Positions 52,915-61,989 of a DNA stretch of 64,000 nt are shown piece after piece. How positions within the stretch are numbered: the first letter of the stretch is position 1; each line of letters starts with the position of its first letter. The notes beneath the pieces were generated by a model. The model had not been told where the DNA came from and searched no databases. It saw only the letters and a list, made by a program, of their open reading frames with translations. The translations under genes and the position numbers were made by a program. Source of the stretch: Clostridia bacterium (GTDB taxonomy: Bacteria > Bacillota > Clostridia > Christensenellales > CAG-1252); NCBI GenBank assembly GCA_024685775.1, contig JAIKVL010000025.1, forward strand, positions 18,626 to 82,625, read 5' to 3'.

Positions 52915-52930
52915 TGTTTTTTCCCTCCGA

Positions 52931-54520
52931 TTATTCTTTGTCCTGAGATGCGTCGCTTTCCGCGGGAGTCTCTTCTCCCGTCGCGTCTTCAACGGGGATC
53001 TCTTCCGCGGTTTCAAGAGCGGCTTCCGCGCTCTCGGCGGGTTCTTCGGTCACATTTTCCGCGTTCTCCGCGGGTTCTTCGGTCGCATTTTCCGAGGCGG
53101 GTTCTTCGGTCGTCGCCGAGTCTTCCGCGCCGCTTTCGACTTCCGCCGCTCCGGTGTTCTCGGAGACGTTCGTCAAGATATCCGCGATTTGCGCTTTCGT
53201 CAAACCTTTGCCGAAGCTCTTACGCAGGATGAGAAGGACGATTTCGGTAAGGGCCATCAAGGCGACGGCGATGAATTCGAAGAGGAGCGCGTACTCTTGC
53301 TCGGGACTGACGGAAAGAAAGGATCCGCCGTTATTCGCGGTCGAACCCAGCGCCATCATCGGAAGGACGGAGACGGAGAAAAGGAAGAGCGCGTACACGA
53401 GGTGCGTGCAGTGCGCGCCGCCGTTTTTCTTCGGGGAGCAGGAGAGAGAGATCCTTCGGAGCGTTTTCGCGAGATACTTGGTCGAGATCAAAGCGAAGAA
53501 GGTCGCGACTCCGATCATCGCGATGTCGATGATGACGTCAAGATTGATCTTATTCTTGTTCGAGAAGAAGAGGATGAGTTTCCCGATAAAGTTCGAGAAC
53601 ACGCCCGATTTCAAAAGATTCAGGAAGAAGAAGACGAACGCGCCGATCGAGAAAAGGGAGACGGCTTGAACGGCGTTCGCATAGCGGATCTCCTTTTTGT
53701 CCCAAGCGTGAAGCCTCGTGAACGCGATATTGACGAGAGTGCCGACGCCCGAAAGAATCACCATGATCCAAGTGAAATTCGTGGGAACGACGGAATCGCT
53801 GAGCCCCGCAGCGAGAATGACGGTCAACGGGTGAACGACGATCTTCGGCATCCTCTTCGAAAGTTTCGCCGCGCCGATCACGGGGTCTTTCAAGTTTGCG
53901 AGCGCGCCGATCAGGGTCACGAGGGCAAGGATGAAGAAGACGATCGGGAGAATCAAAGAAAGGAGCTCCGCCAAAAAGACTCCGATCACCGAGGGGATGC
54001 CCGAAGCGAGCATTTCGCCGACTTTTCCATCATCCATCGAAGAAGGATCGTCGGGAATCATCGGACCCGAGAGCGCCGAAAGTACGATCACGAGGTCTCT
54101 TAATTCCTCGCGGATCTCGCCGTCTTCATTGACGAAAATGTCTTTGACCTTTTTCCCGATCTCTTCCATTTTTGCGCTGTCATTGACGTTTTTCAATATT
54201 TCTCCCATAACGGTCCCGATTTTGAAGATGGGTTTTACGGAGGAAATCATATTCAAGACGGATATTTCGACGGAAGCGTTTTCGAGATCCAAGGAATCCA
54301 TCAGCTTACGGATCGCCGCTTTCTGCTCTTCGGCGGATTCACCGGACGACTGACTTTCGATATACTCGAATAGGTTTTCAATGGAAGTTTTCGTCTTTTC
54401 CGTGACGACGATCTTCGTCAGCGGCATAAAGGCGAGGAAGGTGCAGACGAGGACGAGGATAAGGGACACGAGAATGTGGATCCTTGCCATCGGCTTGCGG
54501 GGTGCGTTCACACAAAGCAT
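52931..54520 (-). CDS. Multi-pass membrane protein with acidic repeat tail
   Basis: 529 residues from ATG 54520 (AAAGGAGAT before it). First helix at about 13-35, a soluble loop of about 130 residues with helices (IENLFEYIESQSSGESAEEQKAAIRKLMDS...), then about eight helices (residues 175-430). The C-terminal 80 residues are a repeat of EEPAENAENVTEEPAESAEA type, low complexity, strongly acidic, presumably cytoplasmic. No known domain recognised. Forms an operon with the lipoprotein at 52129; the pair may form a membrane complex. Confidence 0.7.
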   Translation of the reverse strand: MLCVNAPRKPMARIHILVSLILVLVCTFLAFMPLTKIVVTEKTKTSIENLFEYIESQSSGESAEEQKAAIRKLMDSLDLENASVEISVLNMISSVKPIFKIGTVMGEILKNVNDSAKMEEIGKKVKDIFVNEDGEIREELRDLVIVLSALSGPMIPDDPSSMDDGKVGEMLASGIPSVIGVFLAELLSLILPIVFFILALVTLIGALANLKDPVIGAAKLSKRMPKIVVHPLTVILAAGLSDSVVPTNFTWIMVILSGVGTLVNIAFTRLHAWDKKEIRYANAVQAVSLFSIGAFVFFFLNLLKSGVFSNFIGKLILFFSNKNKINLDVIIDIAMIGVATFFALISTKYLAKTLRRISLSCSPKKNGGAHCTHLVYALFLFSVSVLPMMALGSTANNGGSFLSVSPEQEYALLFEFIAVALMALTEIVLLILRKSFGKGLTKAQIADILTNVSENTGAAEVESGAEDSATTEEPASENATEEPAENAENVTEEPAESAEAALETAEEIPVEDATGEETPAESDASQDKE

Positions 54521-54570
54521 AGCTATCTCCTTTATTCTATATTGTTGATAGAATTTATTAAATTTCCTTA

Positions 54571-54600
54571 ATAATATCAAAAAATCAAGAACGATGTCAA
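54571..54600 (-). promoter_or_regulatory. Promoter of the membrane protein/lipoprotein pair
   Basis: Minus strand: TTGACA (54600-54595), 18 bases, TATTAT (54576-54571); the leader then has AAAGGAG. Confidence 0.72.
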
Positions 54601-54718
54601 TACACACTTGAAAAAATGAGAGATAAAAAAGGGAAAACGTAAAAAGAAGATTTCGATTTGAGAGTAAAAAACCTCACTCTTGCAAAGTTCGTATTTTCGG
54701 AAAAACGCAGGGCGAAAG

Positions 54719-54748
54719 GTATTGCTCGGTTTTCGCGCGGTCATACTT
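54719..54748 (+). promoter_or_regulatory. Sigma-G-like promoter of yyaC
   Basis: GTATT (54719-54723; four of five to GHATR), 18 bases, CATACTT (54742-54748; six of seven to CATACTA). ATG 54754 follows after five bases, so the transcript would start at or next to the ATG. Confidence 0.55.
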
Positions 54749-54753
54749 TTGAT

Positions 54754-55209
54754 ATGAGAAAAGAAACGGTTGTGATCTGTATCGGGAGCGACAAGGTGTC
54801 GGGCGATATGCTCGGACCTCTCGTCGGTAGCGCGCTTCGGGAGGACTACGATCTGCCCGTCCCCGTCTACGGCGCGGTCGGCGAAAGCGTAAACGGCGTT
54901 AATCTCGATTCCTACGTCAAAATGATCAAAAAGCGTCACGCGGGTTCCGCTTTGATCGCGGTGGACGCCGCGCTCGGGAAAGAATCGGACGTCGGGAAGA
55001 TCCGCCTCAAAAGAGGGGGCGTAAAGGCGGGCGGCGCGCTGAATCGGAAATCGGATGCGGTCGGAGATCTCGGGATCGTCGGGATCGTCGCGAAAGAGAG
55101 CGATCCGAAGGACGTGGTCTCCGCGCTTCTCGCGGTTCCGTTCGAATTCGTTTCAGAGATCGCGGCGACGATCGCGCGAGCGATCAACGCGGTCCTCGGC
55201 GGCGTGTAA
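54754..55209 (+). CDS. yyaC: Sporulation protein YyaC (DUF1256)
   Basis: 151 residues from ATG 54754. The DUF1256 family pattern is clear: VVICIGSDKVSGDMLGPLVGSAL (residues 6-28), the YGAVGESVNGVNL segment, LIAVDAALGKESDVGKIRL, then GGALNRKSDAVGDLGIVGIV. It is related to the Gpr/HybD-like protease fold and found only in spore-formers, where it is expressed late in the forespore; its substrate is not settled. No Shine-Dalgarno; a frame continuing upstream to a TTG at 54658 is basic and unlike the family, so the family-matching ATG is preferred. It is the first gene after the orphan operon on the other strand. Confidence 0.82.
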   Translation: MRKETVVICIGSDKVSGDMLGPLVGSALREDYDLPVPVYGAVGESVNGVNLDSYVKMIKKRHAGSALIAVDAALGKESDVGKIRLKRGGVKAGGALNRKSDAVGDLGIVGIVAKESDPKDVVSALLAVPFEFVSEIAATIARAINAVLGGV

Positions 55210-55300
55210 TCGAAGAGCTCTCGCTTTCGTCTTCGCGGCGACGAAATTCCCCGCAGGAAGCGCGCTCGATCGCCGCTTTCCGAAAATTAAAAAACTTTTG

Positions 55301-55329
55301 TTGAATAATGGTTTCCGCTATGATATAAT
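55301..55329 (+). promoter_or_regulatory. ftsH promoter, extended -10
   Basis: TTGAAT (55301-55306), 17 bases, TGATATAAT with TATAAT at 55324-55329; TTGGAGG before ATG 55386. Confidence 0.85.
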
Positions 55330-55385
55330 ATACTATCGAAAAAAGTATCTTCTTTTTCGGAAAGAAGACCGTTTTGGAGGCATAA

Positions 55386-57413
55386 ATGTTCAGAAGCAAG
55401 GCGTCAAGGACGGCAAGCGTCATTATAACGATCATCCTTTGCATCGTGCTCGTCGTGATTCTCGTGGAGCTGTTCGTCCAGCATCCCGAAGAGCTTTCGT
55501 ACGACGAATTTTTCAAGAAACTCGGCGATGGAAAGGTCAAAAGCGTATACGTCGAAGGCAATTACAAAATGAACGTGCTGTACGTCGGCACGAAGTCGAA
55601 GTCCATTTCCAACAATCCGGACGCATTCGTCTACGTCCCGAATCGTTCCGACCCGATCGACAAGATCTATGAGTACGTGGATGAAGGAAGGGCGGCGGCG
55701 GTCCCCGCGATCGTCTATAACGATCCCTCGAAAAACAGCATTTGGATCTCCCTTTTGCCTTTCGTCATCGGGATCGTCCTCGTCGGCGTCTTGCTCTTTA
55801 TTTTGAATCGACAGAATATGAGCGCGAATAACAAAGCGATGAGTTTCGGCGCGACCAAAGCGCGCGTTACGGGCAACGTAAAAGAGAGATTTTCGGACGT
55901 AGCCGGCGCGGAAGAGGAAAAGGAAGAGCTGAAAGAGATCGTGGAGTTTCTGCGCGCTCCCGCGAAATTCCAAGAAGTCGGCGCAAGGATTCCGAAAGGC
56001 GTTTTGCTCGTCGGTCCTCCGGGAACGGGTAAGACCTTGTTCGCGAAAGCGGTCGCGGGCGAAGCGGGCGTCCCGTTTTTCAGCATAAGCGGCAGTGATT
56101 TCGTCGAGATGTTCGTCGGCGTGGGCGCGTCTCGCGTGCGCGATCTTTTCATTCAAGCGAAAAAGAATATGCCGTGTATCGTCTTTATCGACGAGATCGA
56201 TGCGGTCGGCAGACAGCGCGGCGCGGGTCTCGGCGGCGGCCATGACGAGAGAGAGCAGACTTTGAACCAACTCCTCGTCCAAATGGACGGCTTCGAGCCG
56301 AACGACGGCGTCATCGTCATGGCGGCGACCAACCGCGCGGATATTTTGGATCCCGCGCTTCTCCGTCCGGGCAGATTCGATCGTCAGATCTACGTCAACG
56401 CGCCCGACGTCAAAGGAAGAGAAGAAATTATGCGCGTCCATTCGCGCAATAAGCCCCTTTCGGGCGATATCGATTTCAAGACCGTCGCGAGGCTGACGAT
56501 CGGCTTTACGGGCGCGGACATCGCGAACCTTTTGAACGAAGCCGCGATCCTCGCCGCGAGAGCGAACCGCCGCGTGATCTTGATGCAGGATATCCTCGAA
56601 GGGATCAACAAGGTCATTATGGGCCCGCAAAAGAAGAGCCGCGTCGTTACCGAGACGGATAAGCGCATTACCGCCTATCACGAAAGCGGTCACGCGATCG
56701 TCGCGAAGGTCCTCGAAAACTGCGACGAGGTTCAGGAAGTCTCGATCATCCCTCGCGGAATGGCGGCAGGCTACACGCTGACGCGCCCCGAAACGGACGA
56801 CAATCACGTTACGAAGAATAAGCTCCTCGACGAGATTTGCATGATGCTCGGCGGCAGGGCGGCGGAAGAGATCGTCATAAAGGACATTTCGACCGGCGCG
56901 AGCAACGATATCCAGCGCGCGTCCTCGATCGCCCGTTCGATGGTCTCCGAATGGGGTATGAGCGACGTGATCGGGAATATGTACCTCGGAAGCGACCGCG
57001 AGGTCTTCATCGGAAAGACCTACGGGCAGCATAGCGACGTCAGCGAGACGATGTCCGGCGTCGTGGATGACGAGATCAAAAAGATCATCGACGAAGCCTA
57101 TAAGCGCGCGCTCGGCATTTTGAGCCGCCACCGCGAAATTATGGAAAAGATGGTCACCCTTCTTTACGAAAAGGAAACGATCTTCAAGGACGAAGTGGAC
57201 GCCTTGTTCGAGGGCGCGTCGGTCGAAGAGATCCTGAAAAAAGATAAGACCGAGAAGAAAGAACCGTCCGCATCTGCGGAAACCCTCGTTCCTCCCGTCG
57301 AGATCGTCCCCGAAAAAGCGGAAGAGGAGCCGATTGCGCTTCCCGCGGAAGAGGAAACCGTTCTTTCCGCCGATCCCGCGGACGAACCGACCGAGAAGAA
57401 AGACAAAGAATAA
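55386..57413 (+). CDS. ftsH: ATP-dependent zinc metalloprotease FtsH
   Basis: 675 residues. Membrane helices at about 9-29 and 118-139 flank a periplasmic-type domain. The AAA+ module has Walker A GPPGTGKT (near residue 210), Walker [13 protein letters not shown] (near 262), [22 protein letters not shown], and the zinc site HESGH (near 432) with a distal Asp. The tail (about residues 620-675) is acidic and low complexity. Membrane-protein quality control and regulator turnover. No hpt/tilS next to it, unlike in Bacillus. Confidence 0.98.
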   Translation: MFRSKASRTASVIITIILCIVLVVILVELFVQHPEELSYDEFFKKLGDGKVKSVYVEGNYKMNVLYVGTKSKSISNNPDAFVYVPNRSDPIDKIYEYVDEGRAAAVPAIVYNDPSKNSIWISLLPFVIGIVLVGVLLFILNRQNMSANNKAMSFGATKARVTGNVKERFSDVAGAEEEKEELKEIVEFLRAPAKFQEVGARIPKGVLLVGPPGTGKTLFAKAVAGEAGVPFFSISGSDFVEMFVGVGASRVRDLFIQAKKNMPCIVFIDEIDAVGRQRGAGLGGGHDEREQTLNQLLVQMDGFEPNDGVIVMAATNRADILDPALLRPGRFDRQIYVNAPDVKGREEIMRVHSRNKPLSGDIDFKTVARLTIGFTGADIANLLNEAAILAARANRRVILMQDILEGINKVIMGPQKKSRVVTETDKRITAYHESGHAIVAKVLENCDEVQEVSIIPRGMAAGYTLTRPETDDNHVTKNKLLDEICMMLGGRAAEEIVIKDISTGASNDIQRASSIARSMVSEWGMSDVIGNMYLGSDREVFIGKTYGQHSDVSETMSGVVDDEIKKIIDEAYKRALGILSRHREIMEKMVTLLYEKETIFKDEVDALFEGASVEEILKKDKTEKKEPSASAETLVPPVEIVPEKAEEEPIALPAEEETVLSADPADEPTEKKDKE

Positions 57414-57431
57414 CTTTGATTAAATCAACAA

Positions 57432-57464
57432 AAGAAAAGCGCGGAATGAATCCGCGCTTTTCTT
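57432..57464. terminator. Bidirectional terminator after ftsH
   Basis: AAGAAAAGCGCGGA/TCCGCGCTTTTCTT, five-base loop. It serves ftsH and, on the other strand, overlaps the stop of the gene at 57463. Confidence 0.85.
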
Positions 57465-57945
57465 ATTCGTTATCAAATAAAAAGAATTCGGATTGTATTA
57501 TGAGTTCTTGATTTTGCATATCGATCACGATCATAAACCCACATCTATAAACAAATCCGTAATCTTTACTTACCAAACATTTTAAGCGGTTGATGTCATC
57601 ATTATATCCGCGACGATCCGTGGACTTTTTCATTTCAATACAGATTAAGTTAAACATACCGTAATGATTATCGAATCCACGCTTATGAACAATCAAATCG
57701 ACAACAATATTTTTGCCATTTAATATTTTTGGGTCGCCCTCATTTCCGTTTGAGCCTCGGTTATATTCGACGTCAACAGATATATTGCGGAATTCTTCGG
57801 TAGTCGGTAATTCGTCCTCTATGCAACGCGCAAATGAAGAACAAATACAACGTTCGCTTACATCGTTTTCAATTAAATACTTATGGCGGCGATTAAAAAC
57901 GTGAATCGCATTTTGTATGATCTGTCGTAACTCATTATTATTCAT
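57463..57945 (-). CDS. PD-(D/E)XK-nuclease-like hypothetical protein
   Basis: 160 residues. N-terminal helix (LRQIIQNAIHVFNRRHKYLIENDVSERCICSSFARCIEDEL), then GKNIVVDLIVHKRG...FNLICIEMKKS, which gives the D-x(n)-E-x-K spacing of the PD-(D/E)XK fold (Asp near residue 84, ExK near 103-105), followed by helix and strand (YGFVYRCGFMIVIDMQNQELIIQSEFF). No methylase or partner adjacent. The gene is visibly AT-richer than ftsH and asnS and uses codons such as AAT, ATA, TTA, so lateral acquisition is likely. Start ATG 57945 chosen over TTG 57948. Function unknown; a nuclease-type role is a guess. Confidence 0.6.
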   Translation of the reverse strand: MNNNELRQIIQNAIHVFNRRHKYLIENDVSERCICSSFARCIEDELPTTEEFRNISVDVEYNRGSNGNEGDPKILNGKNIVVDLIVHKRGFDNHYGMFNLICIEMKKSTDRRGYNDDINRLKCLVSKDYGFVYRCGFMIVIDMQNQELIIQSEFFLFDNE

Positions 57946-58014
57946 CAATAAAGTAGCTCCATTTGAATGTGAAAGGTAAAAGCGATGCGCGACGTATGGT
58001 CTGAGATATGCAAC

Positions 58015-58060
58015 AAAAAGCGGCGAACCGAGCGCATCTATGTACGTTTCTTCGCCGCTT
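58015..58060 (-). terminator. Terminator of asnS
   Basis: Minus strand: AAGCGGCGAA and TTCGCCGCTT with a 23-base loop, ending in TTTTTGTTG. Confidence 0.78.
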
Positions 58061-58097
58061 TGTCTCTTGCCATAAAGCAGATTGGTTTTTCGTTCGC

Positions 58098-59480
58098 TTA
58101 AAACTCCGCGTTTTTAACGGTGCGCGGGAAGGGAAGCACGTCGCGGATGTTTTGGATTCCCGTGACGTACATAACGAGCCTTTCGAAGCCGATACCGAAG
58201 CCTGAGTGCTTCGTTCCGCCGTAGACGCGGAGATTTCTGTACCACCAATAATCCTCTTTTTTGAGACCGAGCTCGTCCATTCTCTTGTCGAGGTAATCGA
58301 GCCTTTCTTCTCTTTGGCTTCCGCCGACGAGTTCGCCGATTCCGGGGACGAGAAGGTCCATCGCCGCGACGGTCTTGCCGTCCTCGTTCATACGCATATA
58401 GAACGCCTTGATATCTTTCGGATAGTCGGTCAGGAAGATCGGGCGCTTAAAGTGCTTTTCGGTCAGATAACGCTCGTGCTCGGATTGCAGGTCGCATCCC
58501 CAGTAGACGGGATACTCGAATTTTTCACCGCATTCTTGCAGGATCTTGATCGCTTCGGTGTACTTGACTTCTTTGAATTTGAGATCGAGCATTTTGTTTA
58601 AGCGATTCAAAAGGTCTTTATCGACGAACTTATTCAAAAACTCGATATCCTGCGCGCAACGATCCAAGGTGTAGCGGACGGAGAATTTCAAAAGGTCTTC
58701 CACGAGCGCCATATTGTCTTTGAGGTCGGCGAACGCGATTTCCGGCTCGATCATCCAAAACTCCGCGGCGTGGCGCGAGGTGTTGCTGTTTTCGGCGCGG
58801 AAGGTGGGACCGAACGTATAGACGTTACTGAACGCCATGCAGAAGGTTTCGACGTTGAGCTGACCGGAGACGGTCAAACTGGTCTTTTTGCCGAAGAAAT
58901 CTTTGGAATAATCGATCTCGCCCTTATCCGTCCTCGGGACGTCGTTCATATCGAGGGTCGTGATCTGAAACATTTCGCCCGCGCCTTCGCAGTCGCTCGC
59001 GGTGACGATCGGCGTGTGGACGTAAATAAATCCGTGATCGGCAAAATAGCGGTGGATCGCCTGCGCGAGGACGGAGCGGATGCGGAAGACCGCGTTAAAG
59101 GTGTTCGTCCGCGGGCGGAGATAGGCTTGCTCGCGCAAGAATTCCAAGGACGCCGCTTTCTTTTGGATCGGGAAATCGGGGGTGGAAGCGCCTTCGATGA
59201 CGATCTCTTTCGCGAGAAGCTCGAAGGGTTGCTTGGCTTCGGGGGTCAAAACGAATTCGCCTTTGACGCGGATCGCCGCGCCTACGTTCTGCTTGACGAC
59301 CTCGTCGAAATTCGCGAGATTTTCTTTTTCCGCGACGACTTGGAGCTTATTGAAGCAGGTGCCGTCCGAAAGTTCGATGAATTTATCGTTGCGAATGGTT
59401 TTGATCCAACCGCAGACGAGGAGTTCTTCGCCCGAAGAAGGGGTATTAAAATACAAATCTTTGATAAAAGTCCTTTTCAT
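58098..59480 (-). CDS. asnS: Asparagine--tRNA ligase
   Basis: 460 residues, class IIb. OB-fold anticodon domain at the N-terminus ([30 protein letters not shown]), motif 1 region ([43 protein letters not shown]), motif 2 ([26 protein letters not shown]), and motif 3 ([27 protein letters not shown]). N-S-N-T-S-R-H signatures match AsnRS rather than AspRS. Own promoter and terminator. No T-box precedes it. Confidence 0.97.
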   Translation of the reverse strand: MKRTFIKDLYFNTPSSGEELLVCGWIKTIRNDKFIELSDGTCFNKLQVVAEKENLANFDEVVKQNVGAAIRVKGEFVLTPEAKQPFELLAKEIVIEGASTPDFPIQKKAASLEFLREQAYLRPRTNTFNAVFRIRSVLAQAIHRYFADHGFIYVHTPIVTASDCEGAGEMFQITTLDMNDVPRTDKGEIDYSKDFFGKKTSLTVSGQLNVETFCMAFSNVYTFGPTFRAENSNTSRHAAEFWMIEPEIAFADLKDNMALVEDLLKFSVRYTLDRCAQDIEFLNKFVDKDLLNRLNKMLDLKFKEVKYTEAIKILQECGEKFEYPVYWGCDLQSEHERYLTEKHFKRPIFLTDYPKDIKAFYMRMNEDGKTVAAMDLLVPGIGELVGGSQREERLDYLDKRMDELGLKKEDYWWYRNLRVYGGTKHSGFGIGFERLVMYVTGIQNIRDVLPFPRTVKNAEF

Positions 59481-59498
59481 ACGTCTTACCTCGAAATT

Positions 59499-59527
59499 AT
59501 TCTATCACGAAACGCGCGAAGGGGCAA
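59499..59527 (-). promoter_or_regulatory. asnS promoter
   Basis: Minus strand: TTGCCC (59527-59522), 17 bases, TAGAAT (59504-59499); GAGGTAAG before the ATG. Confidence 0.65.
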
Positions 59528-59534
59528 ACGATTC

Positions 59535-59870
59535 TTAGCCCTCTTCTTTGAAGGGAACGAAAGTCAAGCCGAAACTCTCCTCGACGGGGAGAGAAAAGAC
59601 GATGCCGCGTCCCGGCGTGTCGAGCCCTACGGCCTTCGAGATCTCTTTCATGACGTCCGCGCGGATCTCCTCTTTGACGAGGATGATCGCGACTTCTTTT
59701 TCTTCCTGAATGTTCATCGCGAAGAAACGCTTGGCTTTTTCGCCGCCCGTGCCGCGACCCGTCATGATCGTTCCGCCCGTCGCGCCCGAAGCGCGCGCCG
59801 CGTCCATGACGAGATCGGCAAATCCTTTATTGACGACGACGACGATCAAACTGCATTGTACTTCTTCCAT
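59535..59870 (-). CDS. P-II-like signalling protein (second copy)
   Basis: 111 residues. The P-II/GlnB-like fold (two beta-alpha-beta units) is suggested by SLIVVVVNKGFADLVMDAARASGATGGTIMTGRGTGG and the C-terminal DTPGRGIVFSLPVEESFGL, which matches the P-II nucleotide-binding B-loop region (TGxxGxGxIFxxPV). The T-loop is very short and its uridylylated tyrosine is not present, so covalent control as in enteric GlnB is unlikely. It follows another P-II-like gene one base before it. Probable effector of the DUF1538 membrane protein encoded at the start of the operon. Confidence 0.82.
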   Translation of the reverse strand: MEEVQCSLIVVVVNKGFADLVMDAARASGATGGTIMTGRGTGGEKAKRFFAMNIQEEKEVAIILVKEEIRADVMKEISKAVGLDTPGRGIVFSLPVEESFGLTFVPFKEEG

Positions 59871-59871
59871 A

Positions 59872-60210
59872 TCAAACCTCCGCTTCTTCCGCGAAACAGG
59901 AGAGGACCCTCTTGTCCGCGATGCTTTGAACGTGCAGGGTAAACGCGACCCCGCCTCCTTTTCCGATGTGAAACCGTTCTTCCAGCGCGCCTTTGACGTC
60001 CGGAACGAGCTCCGAATTGACGAGGAACGCGACCAAATCTTTGTTTATATCCCCGATCCCGAGGAGGTTGAGCCACTGCTGCTTCGCCGTTCCGTGTCCG
60101 AGCATCGCCACGAATCCGAAAGCGCGGTCGGAAAAATAGGCGCTTACGGCGTCTGCCTTTCCGCGTTCGACGATCGCGACGACCAAACTCAATCTCGTTT
60201 TCTTTTCCAT
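59872..60210 (-). CDS. P-II-like signalling protein (first copy)
   Basis: 112 residues from ATG 60210 (AGGAGAAAC before it). Same family as the neighbour, with LSLVVAIVERGKADAVSAYFSDRAFGFVAMLGHGTAKQQWLNLLGIGDINKDLVAFLV and HIGKGGGVAFTLHVQSI at the B-loop position. Compared with GlnB the T-loop region is replaced (GHGTAKQQWLNLLG). The two copies are only distantly alike, so they probably have different ligands or form a heteromer. Located ten bases after the DUF1538 stop. Confidence 0.78.
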   Translation of the reverse strand: MEKKTRLSLVVAIVERGKADAVSAYFSDRAFGFVAMLGHGTAKQQWLNLLGIGDINKDLVAFLVNSELVPDVKGALEERFHIGKGGGVAFTLHVQSIADKRVLSCFAEEAEV

Positions 60211-60220
60211 AGTTTCTCCT

Positions 60221-61852
60221 TTAATCGAGGTCGATGATCTCGATTTCTTCGGATTGTTGCTCCGCGATTTCGGCGGGAGCGTTAATCGCGCCGACTTCTT
60301 CAAGCGCGGAGGCGGGCTCCGCGGAGAGCTCGGGCAATTCTTCGATCTCTTCCGCAGCAAAGGCGGGGGCGGGGATCCGAGGCGCTTCCGTTTTCTTCTT
60401 TTCCGCGAGTTTCGCTCTCAAAGTTACGGTAAGCCCGAGCCCTTGCAGAACGATCAGCGGAGACATCGCGACCATCGCCACGAGCCCATAGGCGTATTTG
60501 ATGATATCCTCTTCTCCGTTGATCGCGAGACACGCGCCCGCCGCAAGAGGGAGAAGAAAAGTCGCCGTCATCGGCCCGCTCGCGACGCCGCCGCTGTCAA
60601 ACGCGATCGCCGTGTAACTCTTCGGCGTAAAAAAGGAAAGCAGGATCGCGATGGCGTAGCCGGGGAGGACGAGCCACCAAATGCTGAATCGGAAAAGGAT
60701 GCGGAGCATCGAAAGCCCGACGGACAGCCCGACGCCGATCATCAAGGTCAAAAGGACGTGCGTCTTTTTGATCGCGCCGCCGCTGATCTTTTCGATCTGA
60801 TCGTTCAGGACGTGGACGGCGGGTTCCGCCGCAACGATCATAAAACCGATCAGACAGCCGAGCGGAAGAAGGACGTAGCCGTGATTTTCGCCGAGCCGCC
60901 TTCCGATCTCTTCGCCCGCCGCGCTGAAACCCGCGTGCGCGCCCGTCATAAAGAGGACGAGCCCGAGATAGGTGTACAGCAAGCCGAAAACGATGCGCCA
61001 AAACGCCAAAACGGGCAAATTCTTGTTTGCGGAAAAGCGAAAGATCAGGAAGAAGACGGCGATCGGTCCGATCGCGATCGCCATGTCGCGAAGTTGATTC
61101 AGGAAAGTCAGTCCGTAGACCCGAAGAAGAGGACCGGAGAGGATCTCCGTTTCGGCGCGTACCGCCGAAACGTCCGAGAAAAGCCCGAGCAACATAACGG
61201 AGAGAAGAGGTCCGATCGACGCGAGCGCGACGAAGCCGAAACTTTCGTCCGTTCCCGTCCTGCCGCCGATCGCGGAAACGCCGACGCCCATCGCGATGAC
61301 GAACGGAACGGTCATCGGACCGGTCGTTACGCCGCCGCTGTCAAAAGAAAGAGGCAGGAACGCTTCTTTTCCGAGCAAGGTCAAGAGGAGCGCGAGCGCG
61401 AAGACGAGGGCGTAAGAGACGATCAAAAGAAGGCGAAGGGAGATCCCGAAGATCACGCGGAGCATCGAAAGCGCCAAAAACACGCCGACGCCGACCGCGA
61501 CGAGGGCGATCAAAAGCCATTTATTGATCGATGAGGAAAGCCCCGAAGCGAGGACGGAGAGATCGGGTTCGGCGACCGTTATGATCATTCCGATCAAAAG
61601 CGCGACGACGATGATCAGGGTAAGATTTCGTGTCTTCGTCGTCGTGGAACCGACCATTTCGCCGATCGGGATCATCGCGACTTCCGCGCCGATCGAGAAT
61701 AAACTCATTCCCGCGATCACGAGCGCGCAACCGATCAGAAAGGAAAAGAAAAGGCGCAAAGGCAAGGGCGCAAGGGTAAAAGAAAGGATCGCGACGAGGA
61801 TCGCGATGGGCAGAGTCGAAGCTAAACTTTCTTTTATTTTGGAAAAAATCAT
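60221..61852 (-). CDS. DUF1538-family polytopic membrane protein
   Basis: 543 residues, about 12-14 membrane helices in two clearly homologous halves. The family signature FDSGGVTTGPMT lies near residue 170 and its repeat FDSGGVASGPMT near 418; each is preceded by AEPD/AEPA (about 94 and 337). Such an inverted or tandem repeat with a conserved Gly/Thr-rich loop is typical of secondary transporters, but no substrate is known for the family. The C-terminal cytoplasmic tail (about 490-543) is acidic (EEIEELPELSAEP...EEIEIIDLD). First gene of an operon with two P-II-like proteins, which suggests ligand-controlled transport, as AmtB-GlnK and SbtA-SbtB are known examples. Confidence 0.85.
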   Translation of the reverse strand: MIFSKIKESLASTLPIAILVAILSFTLAPLPLRLFFSFLIGCALVIAGMSLFSIGAEVAMIPIGEMVGSTTTKTRNLTLIIVVALLIGMIITVAEPDLSVLASGLSSSINKWLLIALVAVGVGVFLALSMLRVIFGISLRLLLIVSYALVFALALLLTLLGKEAFLPLSFDSGGVTTGPMTVPFVIAMGVGVSAIGGRTGTDESFGFVALASIGPLLSVMLLGLFSDVSAVRAETEILSGPLLRVYGLTFLNQLRDMAIAIGPIAVFFLIFRFSANKNLPVLAFWRIVFGLLYTYLGLVLFMTGAHAGFSAAGEEIGRRLGENHGYVLLPLGCLIGFMIVAAEPAVHVLNDQIEKISGGAIKKTHVLLTLMIGVGLSVGLSMLRILFRFSIWWLVLPGYAIAILLSFFTPKSYTAIAFDSGGVASGPMTATFLLPLAAGACLAINGEEDIIKYAYGLVAMVAMSPLIVLQGLGLTVTLRAKLAEKKKTEAPRIPAPAFAAEEIEELPELSAEPASALEEVGAINAPAEIAEQQSEEIEIIDLD

Positions 61853-61879
61853 ACGCCGCCTTTATCAAAACTATTTGTT

Positions 61880-61909
61880 ATTATACCATATATAAAAGGT
61901 TCGTGTAAA
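61880..61909 (-). promoter_or_regulatory. Promoter of the DUF1538/P-II operon
   Basis: Minus strand: TTTACA (61909-61904), 18 bases, TATAAT (61885-61880). Confidence 0.7.
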
Positions 61910-61951
61910 GAAGGCGCGCCCCCGTGATCGGGAGAAAAAAAAGGAAAAGTC

Positions 61952-61980
61952 TTGACGAAAAGGGCGAGAACGAGTATACT
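61952..61980 (+). promoter_or_regulatory. Promoter of the lysine-riboswitch transcript
   Basis: TTGACG (61952-61957), 17 bases, TATACT (61975-61980). The transcript would start near 61987, just ahead of riboswitch stem P1. Confidence 0.8.
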
Positions 61981-61989
61981 TCTTTTATT

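Noticed and set aside
58098..59527. T-box leader before asnS or argS
   Set aside because: The leaders are too short and lack the AGGGTGGNACCGCG T-box sequence.
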